In this document: positions 1 through 7,488 of the stretch, in pieces
Position numbering within the stretch: position 1 is the stretch's first letter
How the letters are laid out: every line of letters begins with the position of its first letter
Assembly: GCA_020345785.1 (NCBI GenBank)
Contig: CP070771.1
Coordinates: 6,512,702-6,531,381 of the forward strand
Length of the DNA stretch: 18,680 bases
Direction of reading: 5' to 3'
DNA from: Desulfobacterales bacterium
Lineage (GTDB): Bacteria > Desulfobacterota > Desulfobacteria > Desulfobacterales > JAFDCJ01
The notes under the pieces: generated by a model
The model's database searches: none
Seen by the model: only the letters and a program-made list of their open reading frames with translations
Told to the model about the DNA's origin: nothing
Made by a program: the position numbers and the translations under genes

Positions 1-84
1 CAAGAGCCGATACAAGTCATGAATACCGTCGATTCGGGTCCTGTGACTGCTCGTTTGGTGGCGATTCAAAACGATTCGAATTGA
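1..84 (+). CDS. C-terminal fragment of an unidentified protein (partial)
   Basis: Frame 1 is open from the window edge to a TGA at 82-84 and gives 27 residues ending VAIQNDSN. The start lies outside the window. The stop is 7 bp before the kinase ATG, so this gene probably shares a transcript with the kinase and LysM genes. The fragment is too short to assign to a family, and a second frame is also open across this stretch, so its coding status is only likely. Confidence 0.42.
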   Translation, partial: QEPIQVMNTVDSGPVTARLVAIQNDSN

Positions 85-91
85 ATTTTTC

Positions 92-2038
92 ATGCAATAT
101 CAGAATCTTATGACCGTATTTCAACCTACGCAATTCGGTAAATATCAACTTTTAGACAAAATCGCCGTCGGCGGTATGGCCGAGCTGTTTCGGGCCAAAT
201 TAACCGGGGTTCAGGGTTTCGAAAAGCTGATGGCCATAAAAAAAATCCTGCCGAATCTTTCCGAAGAAGAGAATCTCATCACCTCCTTCATCGATGAGGC
301 CAAACTGGCTGCGCTGTTGCACCACGAAAATATCGTCCAAATCTACGATTTCGGCAGCATAGACAACGAATATTTCATCGCCATGGAATTCCTGTTCGGT
401 AAAGATCTGCGCATCATCCGACAGACTGCCAAAAAAAGAGATCTGCCGCTGGGAATTGAGAATATTCTATACATTGTCGCTCGTATTTGTGCGGGCCTGG
501 ACTATTCACACAATTTAAAGGATCTGCAGGGACAGCCGCTGAACATCATACATCGTGACATAAATCCCCAGAATATATTTGTTACCTATGAAGGACAGGT
601 AAAAATAATTGATTTTGGGATTGCCAAAGCCGCCAACCACAACACCAAAACCAGAGAAAATCTCATCAAAGGCAAACTGGCATACATGTCCCCCGAGCAG
701 GCCAACGGCCAGACCATTGACCATCGTTCGGATATTTTTTCGACCGGCATCATTTTGTATGAGCTGCTGGCGGTCAAGCGGATGTTTGAAGGCGAAACCA
801 TGCATGTCTTGTCATTGGTGCGCGAGGCTCAATATGATCCGCCCGAAGAGGTGATCCCCAATCTTCCCCCCAAACTCAATGACATTTTGCGACGGGCCCT
901 GGCCAAAGACCCGAACGACAGGTATCAGTCCGCCGGTGATATGTTGGCCGATGTAGAAGAGTGTGCGTTTGAGCTTTCCCTGCGGCCGAACGCCAGAAAT
1001 TTTGCCCACTACATGAAAGAGCTTTTTGAGGAAGAATTCGTCGAAGAAGAATTGGCGCTCTGGGCCAAATCCAAGATCTATGAGGCCGGCGAGAATGAAA
1101 CTGAAGACAGCGCACCAGCTATAGAAGAAACCTATGATAACACCATCGTTTTGACAAGGGCGTTCCTGAACGAAAAACTGGCGCAATTCAAGCAAGTCTT
1201 ATTCAAAAGAATCTGGCAGCAGCTGGCGAAAATATTGCAGGTCACCAAACGCAATTCCGACCAAAAAAGCAAGCCGTCCAAGAAACCGGGTCAACGGCGC
1301 TTCAAGTCCGCGGGCCTGGTGCCGGGTTTGGCGGTTATTGCCTTTTTGGTGGTCGTAGCGATAGGAATCAAGCAAATTTCGTTTTCCCGCTCTCAACCTG
1401 AGGCTTCGACGTTTTCATCTCCTTCGACCCCCGTCACAGAAGCCTCTGAAATCAGCAAACTAACGGCTGCCAAAGCAGCTCTGGAAGCCAAACGTTACAC
1501 TCTGGCCACAACCCTGATTGAAGAAATCATCGCCAGCAAACCGTCAATGATGAGTTCCGTTTCAGATGTATACATTAAGGCTCTACAGGGTCAGGCTGCC
1601 GATCTTGTCAAGACTGATTCAGAACAGGCCGAAAAATTATTGGCGAAGGCGCTGAAGATGGATCCCGGCAATGTTTCAGTGCTTTCCAATCTGGGCTACA
1701 CTTTTATGGTCCGCAAAAACTATCCCAAGGCAATTGAGACATATCTGAAAGTGGCCGATCTGGCGCCTCAACTGCCGGATACCTTTTTTAATCTTGGTTA
1801 CGTATATGCCGTCACCAAAGACTATCAGCAGGCCAAGCAGATGTATCTTCGGGTAGTGGAACTGGCGCCGACCTTTACGGACGAGGCGCTGTTTAATCTC
1901 GCCGTTATAAATGAAAAACTGGGCGAACATAAACAATCTATAAAAAATCTGGAGCAGGCGGTCTCTTTAAACCCTCGTAATGAATCCGCCAAAAGGTACC
2001 TGCAGCGGTTGAAAAAGAAAACAGGAGCAAAGGGATGA
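92..2038 (+). CDS. Transmembrane Ser/Thr protein kinase with C-terminal TPR domain (Pkn-like)
   Basis: A Hanks-type kinase that transfers phosphate from ATP to Ser/Thr of unknown targets. The kinase domain spans about residues 18-290: glycine loop near 26-29 (VGGMAE), ATP-binding Lys50 in AIKK, helix-C Glu69, catalytic HRD at 154-156 with Asn161, DFG at 174-176 and SPEQ at 200-203. All catalytic residues are present, so it should be active. A basic linker (about 386-406) precedes one membrane segment at about 408-427. The rest is helical, with about three TPRs between 455 and 640, which puts the TPRs outside the cytoplasm if the kinase is inside. An alternative ATG at 110 gives a protein beginning MTVFQPTQFG; neither start has a clear ribosome binding site. 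The stop overlaps the next ATG (ATGA), implying coupled translation with the LysM protein. The layout is common in myxobacterial and deltaproteobacterial Pkn kinases. Substrate and ligand are unknown. Confidence 0.93.
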   Translation: MQYQNLMTVFQPTQFGKYQLLDKIAVGGMAELFRAKLTGVQGFEKLMAIKKILPNLSEEENLITSFIDEAKLAALLHHENIVQIYDFGSIDNEYFIAMEFLFGKDLRIIRQTAKKRDLPLGIENILYIVARICAGLDYSHNLKDLQGQPLNIIHRDINPQNIFVTYEGQVKIIDFGIAKAANHNTKTRENLIKGKLAYMSPEQANGQTIDHRSDIFSTGIILYELLAVKRMFEGETMHVLSLVREAQYDPPEEVIPNLPPKLNDILRRALAKDPNDRYQSAGDMLADVEECAFELSLRPNARNFAHYMKELFEEEFVEEELALWAKSKIYEAGENETEDSAPAIEETYDNTIVLTRAFLNEKLAQFKQVLFKRIWQQLAKILQVTKRNSDQKSKPSKKPGQRRFKSAGLVPGLAVIAFLVVVAIGIKQISFSRSQPEASTFSSPSTPVTEASEISKLTAAKAALEAKRYTLATTLIEEIIASKPSMMSSVSDVYIKALQGQAADLVKTDSEQAEKLLAKALKMDPGNVSVLSNLGYTFMVRKNYPKAIETYLKVADLAPQLPDTFFNLGYVYAVTKDYQQAKQMYLRVVELAPTFTDEALFNLAVINEKLGEHKQSIKNLEQAVSLNPRNESAKRYLQRLKKKTGAKG

Positions 2039-2994
2039 AAACCAGGTCTCGCAACCTAACCACCACCTTTTTTTTTGGATTAATCATTATCGGTATGTGC
2101 TGGGGATGTGCCGGGGTCGAGCAGAAATTCGATGTCTGGCAGTCTGCTATTCGCGAAAAGTTGAACTTTGAGACATCGGAAGCGGATGCGTCCGCCAAAG
2201 ATTCTCGGGATGAATATTTTATCCATACCTCCAAATGGTCCTGGGAAACGCTGGCTTACGTAGCGGAATGGTATACCGGGGATGTCAAAAACGAAAAGAA
2301 TCTGGTCGCAATAAATCCGGCTGTTAATCCCCAAGAAATTGCCGTCGGCAGCCAGATCCGTATTCCTGCCGATTTATTAAAAACCCGCCAACCGCTGCCG
2401 AAAAATTTCAGCGGCGCGTATCGTGAAGACTTTTATAAGCACACCGTCCATTGGCCCGGTGAGACGCTTTCTCTGATTGCCTCATGGTACACCGGTTCAT
2501 CCAAAAACTGGCGCAAATTAGCCGCCGCCAATCCGCGTCTTAATCCAAATCGGATTAAAAGCGGCAATATTATCTATATTCCGCCGTCTTTATTGAAAAC
2601 CCGCGTGCCCTTACCGCAAAAAGTTGCCGCTAAATATACATCCGACTACTTCGCTTACACTGTCAAACGAGACAACGAGAAATTGGAGGACATTGCCAGG
2701 TGGTACACGGGCAATCCAGCGAATCGAAAGCTGTTGGCCAAGACCAATCCTGATCTCAACCCTGATCATCTCAAGTTGGGCGACGAAGTTTATATCCCCG
2801 AAAAGCTGCTCAAAAACCGGAAGCCGCTGCCGCCGCCGGAATCAGCGACTGCCGATTCAAAACCCGCTGCCAAAACCCCGCCGGCCGAACCGGATGAAAG
2901 GCCGGCCTCCGATGAAAAGCAGGCTCCGGATGAAAAGTCGGCTCCGGATGAAAAAATCAAACTGTTCGGGCCCAAGCAGTTTCCCCAGAATTAG
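2035..2994 (+). CDS. Exported, probably lipid-anchored protein with three LysM-like repeats
   Basis: A 319-residue envelope protein. The N-terminus has a basic stretch, a hydrophobic core (about 12-21) and Cys25 in MCWGCAG, a plausible but non-canonical lipobox. Three tandem LysM-like repeats lie at about 61-116, 133-188 and 205-260. Each carries a WYTG motif, a conserved Asn, NP..NP, a G..I.IP segment and a closing LLK.R.PLP linker. LysM modules generally bind peptidoglycan or chitin-type glycans. The tail (about 265-319) is low complexity, rich in Pro and DEK repeats, and probably disordered. The ATG overlaps the kinase stop, with AGGAG upstream of it. Co-translation suggests it works with the kinase, perhaps as a cell-wall-bound partner of the kinase's outer domain; that is inference. 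The C-terminal codons run nearly to the end of the convergent gene at 3028. Confidence 0.85.
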   Translation: MKTRSRNLTTTFFFGLIIIGMCWGCAGVEQKFDVWQSAIREKLNFETSEADASAKDSRDEYFIHTSKWSWETLAYVAEWYTGDVKNEKNLVAINPAVNPQEIAVGSQIRIPADLLKTRQPLPKNFSGAYREDFYKHTVHWPGETLSLIASWYTGSSKNWRKLAAANPRLNPNRIKSGNIIYIPPSLLKTRVPLPQKVAAKYTSDYFAYTVKRDNEKLEDIARWYTGNPANRKLLAKTNPDLNPDHLKLGDEVYIPEKLLKNRKPLPPPESATADSKPAAKTPPAEPDERPASDEKQAPDEKSAPDEKIKLFGPKQFPQN

Positions 2995-3027
2995 CGGGTT
3001 GATGTTGCAAGCAATCCCCTAAAGTCA

Positions 3028-3621
3028 TTATGCCGCTTGTTCCGAACTGACCTGCAGCAACACCTGATCCGTGCCCCAATTGATGCCTTGGAGGTCAATA
3101 CGTTCAAGCGGCTGGCCGTTCATTTCACCTGTTATACACCCTGATGCCAGCTCCTTGGCATAACGCTCCGTAAATTCCTGCAGCGTTTGCCCTTTCATGC
3201 GGATGCCCTGTTGAAGGAAGATCGGTCCCAGTTCTTTGACAACGAGATTTAAAAGTTTGAGGGTGATTTGTGCGGTCTGACCTTGCGAATACAATTTGTT
3301 TTCATGATGCGAGATCTGGCTGCGCATGGCGGCATAAAAACCTCCGCTGCGCAAAATGGCACCTACCAGTCCCGGCATGGCACCGGATAGTGCCAGGGTG
3401 GCGCCTTCATTGACAACGGCTGAATTGACGTCATCCACCACCTTGGCGTTCAGAAAGATGGTTTGAATTCTCCGGTTCAGGTAATCTTCGCTGATACCCA
3501 ACTGCTTGCAGAGCAGCTCTTTAACGCTGCAGCCGGTTTTTACATCCACGTTGAAACCATGACCCAATAATTGAAAGAATATGGGCACCAACTCCGATTT
3601 GACGAGCAGGGAAAGATGCAT
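3028..3621 (-). CDS. MoaD/ThiS-like (beta-grasp) protein with extra C-terminal domain, AOR-associated
   Basis: A 197-residue protein downstream of the aldehyde oxidoreductase gene on the same strand. Residues 1-94 resemble a MoaD/ThiS ubiquitin-like fold: a first strand MHLSLLVK, a SVKELL helix start, FLNAKVV, and NEGATLALSG near the end. An internal SGG (92-94) recalls the C-terminal Gly-Gly of MoaD, but the chain continues with FYAAMR and about 100 further residues not assigned to a family. MoaD donates sulfur in pterin cofactor synthesis, so a role in making or loading the tungstopterin cofactor of the neighbour is reasonable but inferred. I chose ATG 3621 because AAGGAT precedes it and it sits at the start of the fold. 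ATG 3657 and TTG 3696 are in frame, but the TTG lies next to a hairpin. Confidence 0.75.
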   Translation of the reverse strand: MHLSLLVKSELVPIFFQLLGHGFNVDVKTGCSVKELLCKQLGISEDYLNRRIQTIFLNAKVVDDVNSAVVNEGATLALSGAMPGLVGAILRSGGFYAAMRSQISHHENKLYSQGQTAQITLKLLNLVVKELGPIFLQQGIRMKGQTLQEFTERYAKELASGCITGEMNGQPLERIDLQGINWGTDQVLLQVSSEQAA

Positions 3622-3669
3622 GGCAGGGTTATCCTTGATCCTTTGAATTTTTGTCATTTCAAAATAAAT

Positions 3670-3694
3670 GGGGAGTCTTTGTAACGGACTCCCC
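3670..3694 (-). terminator. Perfect 8-bp hairpin between AOR and MoaD-like genes (attenuator or terminator)
   Basis: On the - strand GGGGAGTC is followed by a 9-nt loop and GACTCCCC, then ATTTATTTT. It starts 26 bp after the oxidoreductase stop and ends about 50 bp before the chosen start of the MoaD-like gene. The downstream T content is weak, so partial termination or mRNA-end protection that lowers expression of the second gene is as likely as a full terminator. Confidence 0.55.
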
Positions 3695-3720
3695 AAGATT
3701 TTAGCAACGCTGTTTTTTAA

Positions 3721-5463
3721 CTAAAAATTATGAACCTGGTCCAACTCCTCTTCAGATACCTGGAAGGTGATATTGTGCGGCCCCAGTTGCTCTTTCAGGA
3801 AATAGTCGGGCAGTCGGTCATCTTTGTTCGACATTCCTGCCCGCAAGTTGAAATCCCGCTCATTTTTTAGCACAGATTTGCCAAGGGCGGTCACATCGTC
3901 GCCGGTTAGATTGGAACCGTAAAAACTGTTGATCAGATCAAGCAGGGCTTGAAATGTTTCCGGCTGATCCATAATTGGAAATGCGACGAACAGGCACATT
4001 CCGGTGGAGTCGATGGCAGCGGTGGCAATCTGAAGGTTGCGTGACAACTCAACCTGGCCCTCGGGCTTTAAGGGGTCCACGTCACCGCCAACTTTCATGA
4101 TATTGACGGCGACAGCATAACCGGCCGTATGGTCGGCTCCCATGGTGGTGGTGGCGTAAGTCACCCCAATACCCTGGATTGCCCGGGGATCGTAAGCCGG
4201 CATAGACTGGCCCTTGACCACCGGTACTCTTTCCACCCCGAATACCTTGCCGGTCACGGCCGCCCCATTGCCGAGAATTCGGCCCAGCGGCGTGCCTTTG
4301 CCCACTTCTTTGACCAGATTGATGGCCGCTTCAGCGTCACCAAACTCGGCTATACCAGCTTCCATGGCTACAGCGATGGTGGCGCCCATCTCAATCGTAT
4401 CCAGACCGAAATCATCGTCTAGGCGATCGATCTGAGCGATGGCATCCAGATCATCAATGCCGCAGTTGGCGCCGTGAGCCCAAACCGTTTCATACTCGAC
4501 TTGTTTGGTCAAAAAGTTGCCGTTTTTATCATAAAAGGTTCCCGAGCATCGAATGATGCAGCCTCGATGACATCCGTGGGTGGCCGAACCCTCGCCGCCT
4601 CGGGCATTTTCCAATTCCGCCTGGGTTTCACCGCTGATTTTGCTGGCCCCTTCGAACTGGCCGACCGAAAAATTACGCGTCGGATAGGCGCCGGCTTCAT
4701 TGATCACATTGGTCAAAACATTGGTGCCGTAGGTTGGAAGCCCTTCGCCGGAAACCGGATGTTTCCTGAGCCCGGCCACCCATTCTTTATTGGCGGCCTT
4801 AAATTTATCAGGATCTTTAGGGGTTCGGGCCGATGTGCCGGCATCGTCGATGACGATCACTTTCACCCCCTTGGCACCCATGACGGCTCCCACTCCGCCG
4901 CGGCCGGCATGCCGGGTGGGCCTCTGTTCCATATCCGTAAACGCCACCGATGCGGCGGCCATTTTCATTTCACCGGCCGGTCCGATGGAGATGCAATGGA
5001 CTTTTTCGCCGTACTCGGACTTCATTTTTTCCACCAGATCATAGTTGCCGAGCATGCACAGACTATTGTCTTCCTTGATTTCGACGCCGTCTTTATTAAT
5101 GAATACCTTGTAGAGGTTTTTTTCTTTCGGTTTGCCTTCCAAGACGATGGCGGCATAGCCCAGCCGGCCGAGCATCTGGGAGGGTTGTCCGCCTGAATTG
5201 GATTCTTTGATACCGTCGGTCAGCGGGCTTTTGCAGCCGACGGAAATTCTGCCGGACATGGCTGCTACGGAGCCGCTCAGCATCCCCGGAGCAATGACCA
5301 ATTTATTGTCCGCGCCAAGCGGATGACACAGCGGGGGCACTTCTTTTGCCACAATTGCCGAGGTCATCGCCCGGCCGCCTAAACCGGCATAATCACCTAA
5401 AGGCTCAGTCTTGGCTACCGGGCCGCCGTCTGCACCCATGTTAATTCTCAGAATCTTGTCCAT
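3721..5463 (-). CDS. Aldehyde:ferredoxin oxidoreductase family protein (tungsten bis-pterin, Fe4S4)
   Basis: A 580-residue protein, slightly shorter than typical AOR (about 600). Known members oxidise aldehydes to acids, or run related reactions, using a tungsten bis-pyranopterin and one Fe4S4 cluster, with ferredoxin as partner. The N-terminal domain has the pterin-binding style segments YAGLGGRA (25-32), SGRISVGCKSPLT (70-82) and RHAGRGGVGAVMGAKG (184-199). Cluster ligands are likely Cys298, Cys302 and Cys306 (GCHRGCIIRC) plus Cys490 (STGMC). The first pair is spaced C-x3-C rather than the C-x2-C of the Pyrococcus enzyme, and GC..GC.I.C recalls the YdhV-like branch. The substrate cannot be read from sequence. 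The start has a strong AAGGAGGT (5468-5475) just ahead of ATG. The MoaD-like gene follows. Cytoplasmic: no signal peptide. Confidence 0.94.
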   Translation of the reverse strand: MDKILRINMGADGGPVAKTEPLGDYAGLGGRAMTSAIVAKEVPPLCHPLGADNKLVIAPGMLSGSVAAMSGRISVGCKSPLTDGIKESNSGGQPSQMLGRLGYAAIVLEGKPKEKNLYKVFINKDGVEIKEDNSLCMLGNYDLVEKMKSEYGEKVHCISIGPAGEMKMAAASVAFTDMEQRPTRHAGRGGVGAVMGAKGVKVIVIDDAGTSARTPKDPDKFKAANKEWVAGLRKHPVSGEGLPTYGTNVLTNVINEAGAYPTRNFSVGQFEGASKISGETQAELENARGGEGSATHGCHRGCIIRCSGTFYDKNGNFLTKQVEYETVWAHGANCGIDDLDAIAQIDRLDDDFGLDTIEMGATIAVAMEAGIAEFGDAEAAINLVKEVGKGTPLGRILGNGAAVTGKVFGVERVPVVKGQSMPAYDPRAIQGIGVTYATTTMGADHTAGYAVAVNIMKVGGDVDPLKPEGQVELSRNLQIATAAIDSTGMCLFVAFPIMDQPETFQALLDLINSFYGSNLTGDDVTALGKSVLKNERDFNLRAGMSNKDDRLPDYFLKEQLGPHNITFQVSEEELDQVHNF

Positions 5464-5562
5464 AACTACCTCCTTTTTTAATGGGGGTTATTAATGCCTT
5501 TGAAAAAATTTCCGCTGAAGCTTGCTGAGTAATACAAAATAGGCCGTTCTTCAAAATTTCCC

Positions 5563-5578
5563 AATAATTGTCATTATT
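5563..5578. promoter_or_regulatory. Operator-like palindrome upstream of AOR
   Basis: AATAAT and ATTATT face each other across TGTC. The palindrome overlaps the candidate -10 of the oxidoreductase promoter, which is where a repressor site would lie. It is AT-rich, so chance is not excluded. Confidence 0.3.
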
Positions 5579-5599
5579 CGTATTCGATCGTAATGTCAA
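5573..5599 (-). promoter_or_regulatory. Candidate sigma-70 promoter for the AOR gene
   Basis: On the - strand there is a perfect TTGACA (5594-5599), 15 nt, then AATAAT (5573-5578). The spacing is shorter than the usual 17, so the match is moderate. It lies about 110 bp upstream of the AOR start codon. Confidence 0.35.
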
Positions 5600-5611
5600 G
5601 TAAAACTAAAA

Positions 5612-5733
5612 ATATCTCCATTCATAAGCCACCGGCTATGCCGATGAGAATTGAAAGGATTTTACCTTTACAGCGGGAGTATTTTGGGGTGGTCCAAACT
5701 TAAACGACGCCGGTGGCATATGAATGGAGATAT
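5612..5733. repeat. 122-bp element with 25-bp inverted arms
   Basis: The left arm 5612-5636 (starts ATATCTCCATTCAT) and right arm 5709-5733 (ends ATGAATGGAGATAT) are reverse complements at 24 of 25 positions, around a 72-bp centre with no gene. It could be a small non-autonomous mobile element, the remains of one, or a stable RNA structure. No clear target duplication is visible. Confidence 0.75.
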
Positions 5734-5964
5734 AAGAAAAAATTTTGGATTCTTTTTTATGATTAATTTGTGTCTGCCGGCGCAGCAATCATTACCGCAT
5801 ACTGCTGAATAATACAAAGTACATGCGAATGATGAATCGCTCACATGCATGCCACCAACCCAGGCCGATCATCGCCAGAGGTGACCAAAATATGTTGCGA
5901 TATTTTACCCGGGCAAGCTTCAACCGGAAACCTGTATGATGCAGCCAAAATTCTTTATGTACAT

Positions 5965-6042
5965 CAGCGACCAGCGGCAGAGCGTGGTTCCGGCCCCTTC
6001 CAGGGGCCTTCCTCATACCCCCAGCTCTGCTGGTGGTTGCCG
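5965..6042 (+). repeat. 78-bp palindromic dispersed repeat, copy A
   Basis: It matches the reverse complement of 16394-16471 at 73 of 78 positions. It folds on itself: an outer stem built from CAGCGACCAGC..GCAGAGC against its 3' end, and an inner perfect stem GGCCCC-TTCCA-GGGGCC. It begins about 18 bp beyond the serC stop, so it may act in serC mRNA 3'-end formation or stability. No T-tract follows. Repetition plus palindromy resembles REP-type elements. Confidence 0.85.
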
Positions 6043-6059
6043 ACAGCCATACACTCATC

Positions 6060-7148
6060 CTATCCATTAGCCTTTTCAAAGGTTTTCATAAAATCCACCA
6101 GCGCTTCAACGGCTCCAATCGTTACGGCGTTGTAAAGGGAAGCGCGGCAGCCGCCCACCGACCGGTGGCCTTTGAGACCGCCCAGCGAATTTTCCAGCGC
6201 CTGCTGAATAAACTGTTTTTCCAGTTCCTCATTCGGCAGGCGAAAGGTGACGTTCATCAGGGAGCGGCTGGACGGTTCCGCCGTGGCGCGGTAAAAAGTG
6301 CCGGCGTCCAGATAATCATAGAGCAGTGCGGCTTTTTGGCGGTTCAGGGCCGCCATTTTGTCAAGTCCGCCGATGGTTTCTTCCAGCCATTTTAAAACCA
6401 GGCCAACGGTGTAAATTGCAAAACACGGCGGCGTGTTGTAGAGGGAGTTTTTAGCGGCATAGGTCGTATACTTCAACATGGTCGGCAGGGTGTCCGGCAC
6501 CAACTCCAGCATCTCTTTGCGGATAATCACCAGACAGACGCCGGCCGGCCCCACATTCTTTTGCGCGCCGGCATAGATCAGGCCGAACTTTGGTGCATCC
6601 AGCGGTCTGCTCATAAAGTCCGAAGACATGTCGCAAATAATCGGCACGTTTTTCGTAGCCGGAAAATCAGCCCACTGGGTTCCCTTAATCGTATTGTTGG
6701 ATGTGATATGGACAAAGACAGCGCCCTCATTAAAGGCGATATTTTGGGGGATATAGCAATAGTTTTGATCCGCGGATGATGCCACCACGTTGACCGATCT
6801 GCCCAGGATTTCAGCCTCTTTGATGGCTTTGCTGGACCAGGTGCCGGTATCGACATAGTCTGCGGTGTTATCTGATGTAAGGAAGTTCATGGGAATCATG
6901 GCAAACTGCATGCTGGCGCCGCCCTGAAGGAAAAGCACATGGAATGTGTCGTCCAGATTCAGCAGACGCCGGGTTCGGGCAACCGCATCGTTGATGACGT
7001 CTTCGAATTGTTTGGACCGGTGGCTGATTTCGGTAATCGACATGCCCGATCCCTTGAAATTCAGAAAATTTTCCTGAATCTCTTCCAGCACGGCCAGGGG
7101 CAGAGCGGCCGGTCCCGGATTAAAGTTGTAGATTCTATTGGCCTTCAT
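6060..7148 (-). CDS. serC: Phosphoserine aminotransferase
   Basis: A PLP enzyme that converts 3-phosphohydroxypyruvate and glutamate to phosphoserine in serine synthesis; it also acts in pyridoxal phosphate synthesis in some bacteria. The 362-residue length is normal. It opens with the family motif YNFNPGPAALP (7-17), has GGASMQF near 77-82, the DMSSDF segment at 173-178 where the cofactor Asp lies, PLP-binding Lys197 in GAQKNVGPAG, and a C-terminal GLKGHRSVGGCRAS (324-337). The start is ATG 7148, preceded by GGAGGAAG; the frame extends 25 codons further upstream, but those residues do not fit the family. It is divergent from hisD. Cytoplasmic. Confidence 0.97.
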   Translation of the reverse strand: MKANRIYNFNPGPAALPLAVLEEIQENFLNFKGSGMSITEISHRSKQFEDVINDAVARTRRLLNLDDTFHVLFLQGGASMQFAMIPMNFLTSDNTADYVDTGTWSSKAIKEAEILGRSVNVVASSADQNYCYIPQNIAFNEGAVFVHITSNNTIKGTQWADFPATKNVPIICDMSSDFMSRPLDAPKFGLIYAGAQKNVGPAGVCLVIIRKEMLELVPDTLPTMLKYTTYAAKNSLYNTPPCFAIYTVGLVLKWLEETIGGLDKMAALNRQKAALLYDYLDAGTFYRATAEPSSRSLMNVTFRLPNEELEKQFIQQALENSLGGLKGHRSVGGCRASLYNAVTIGAVEALVDFMKTFEKANG

Positions 7149-7488
7149 ATTCTTCCTCCGTTCAGAAAGGGTCCGTGAAAAATGAATTTTGCTTTTTGTT
7201 GCGAAAATTCCTGTTAATGTCAATTGTTATTTGGTGATGCCATAAATTATATTTTGCTAGAGATATTGACAAAAGGTTTCACTTTACCCTAAACACAAAA
7301 CAACGGATATAATAAATCCTGACGTATATTCCGTTTTAATTCATGTGACTAATCTGAAGTAAAAAAAGAAAAAAATGCGCAGCATAAAGTAATTAAGCCG
7401 CTGGAGCTTCGATCTATCAAGTTTTCCAAGTTTTCAAAGAACCCTCTACAGCCTTGAATATGCTATTTTTCAGAGTGAATTAATTACC
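7149..7488. other. Divergent intergenic region between serC and hisD
   Basis: About 340 bp, AT-rich, with promoter-like elements on both strands. On the + strand there is a perfect TATAAT at 7308-7313 without a good -35. No small gene, riboswitch or T-box could be recognised by eye. Confidence 0.5.
7246..7272 (-). promoter_or_regulatory. Candidate promoter for serC
   Basis: On the - strand TTGTCA (7267-7272), 15 nt, then a perfect TATAAT (7246-7251), about 98 bp upstream of the serC ATG. The -10 is perfect, but the -35 and spacing are only fair. Confidence 0.38.

Larger units (their letters stand above)
5464..6059. other. Non-coding region between AOR and serC
   Basis: About 600 bp without a convincing gene. 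It holds, in order, the AOR ribosome binding site, a promoter-like stretch with a small palindrome, a long inverted repeat (5612-5733), and a structured repeat next to the serC stop (5965-6042). A short near-copy, TGCTGARTAATACAAA, occurs at 5523 and 5803. The open frames here are short, lie over repeats and have no family features. Confidence 0.6.

Noticed and set aside
3622..3696. N-terminal extension of the MoaD-like protein from TTG 3696
   Set aside because: The extension would be encoded by the 8-bp hairpin and has no ribosome binding site; the fold begins at 3621.
4474..5196. Long + strand open frame (240 codons) opposite the AOR gene
   Set aside because: It is antisense to a gene with full family motifs; its translation is low in recognisable structure and follows the codon pattern of the real gene.
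5845..6135. + strand open frame over the serC end and 78-bp repeat
   Set aside because: It shares its peptide only with the other repeat copy and overlaps serC antisense; an artefact of the repeat.
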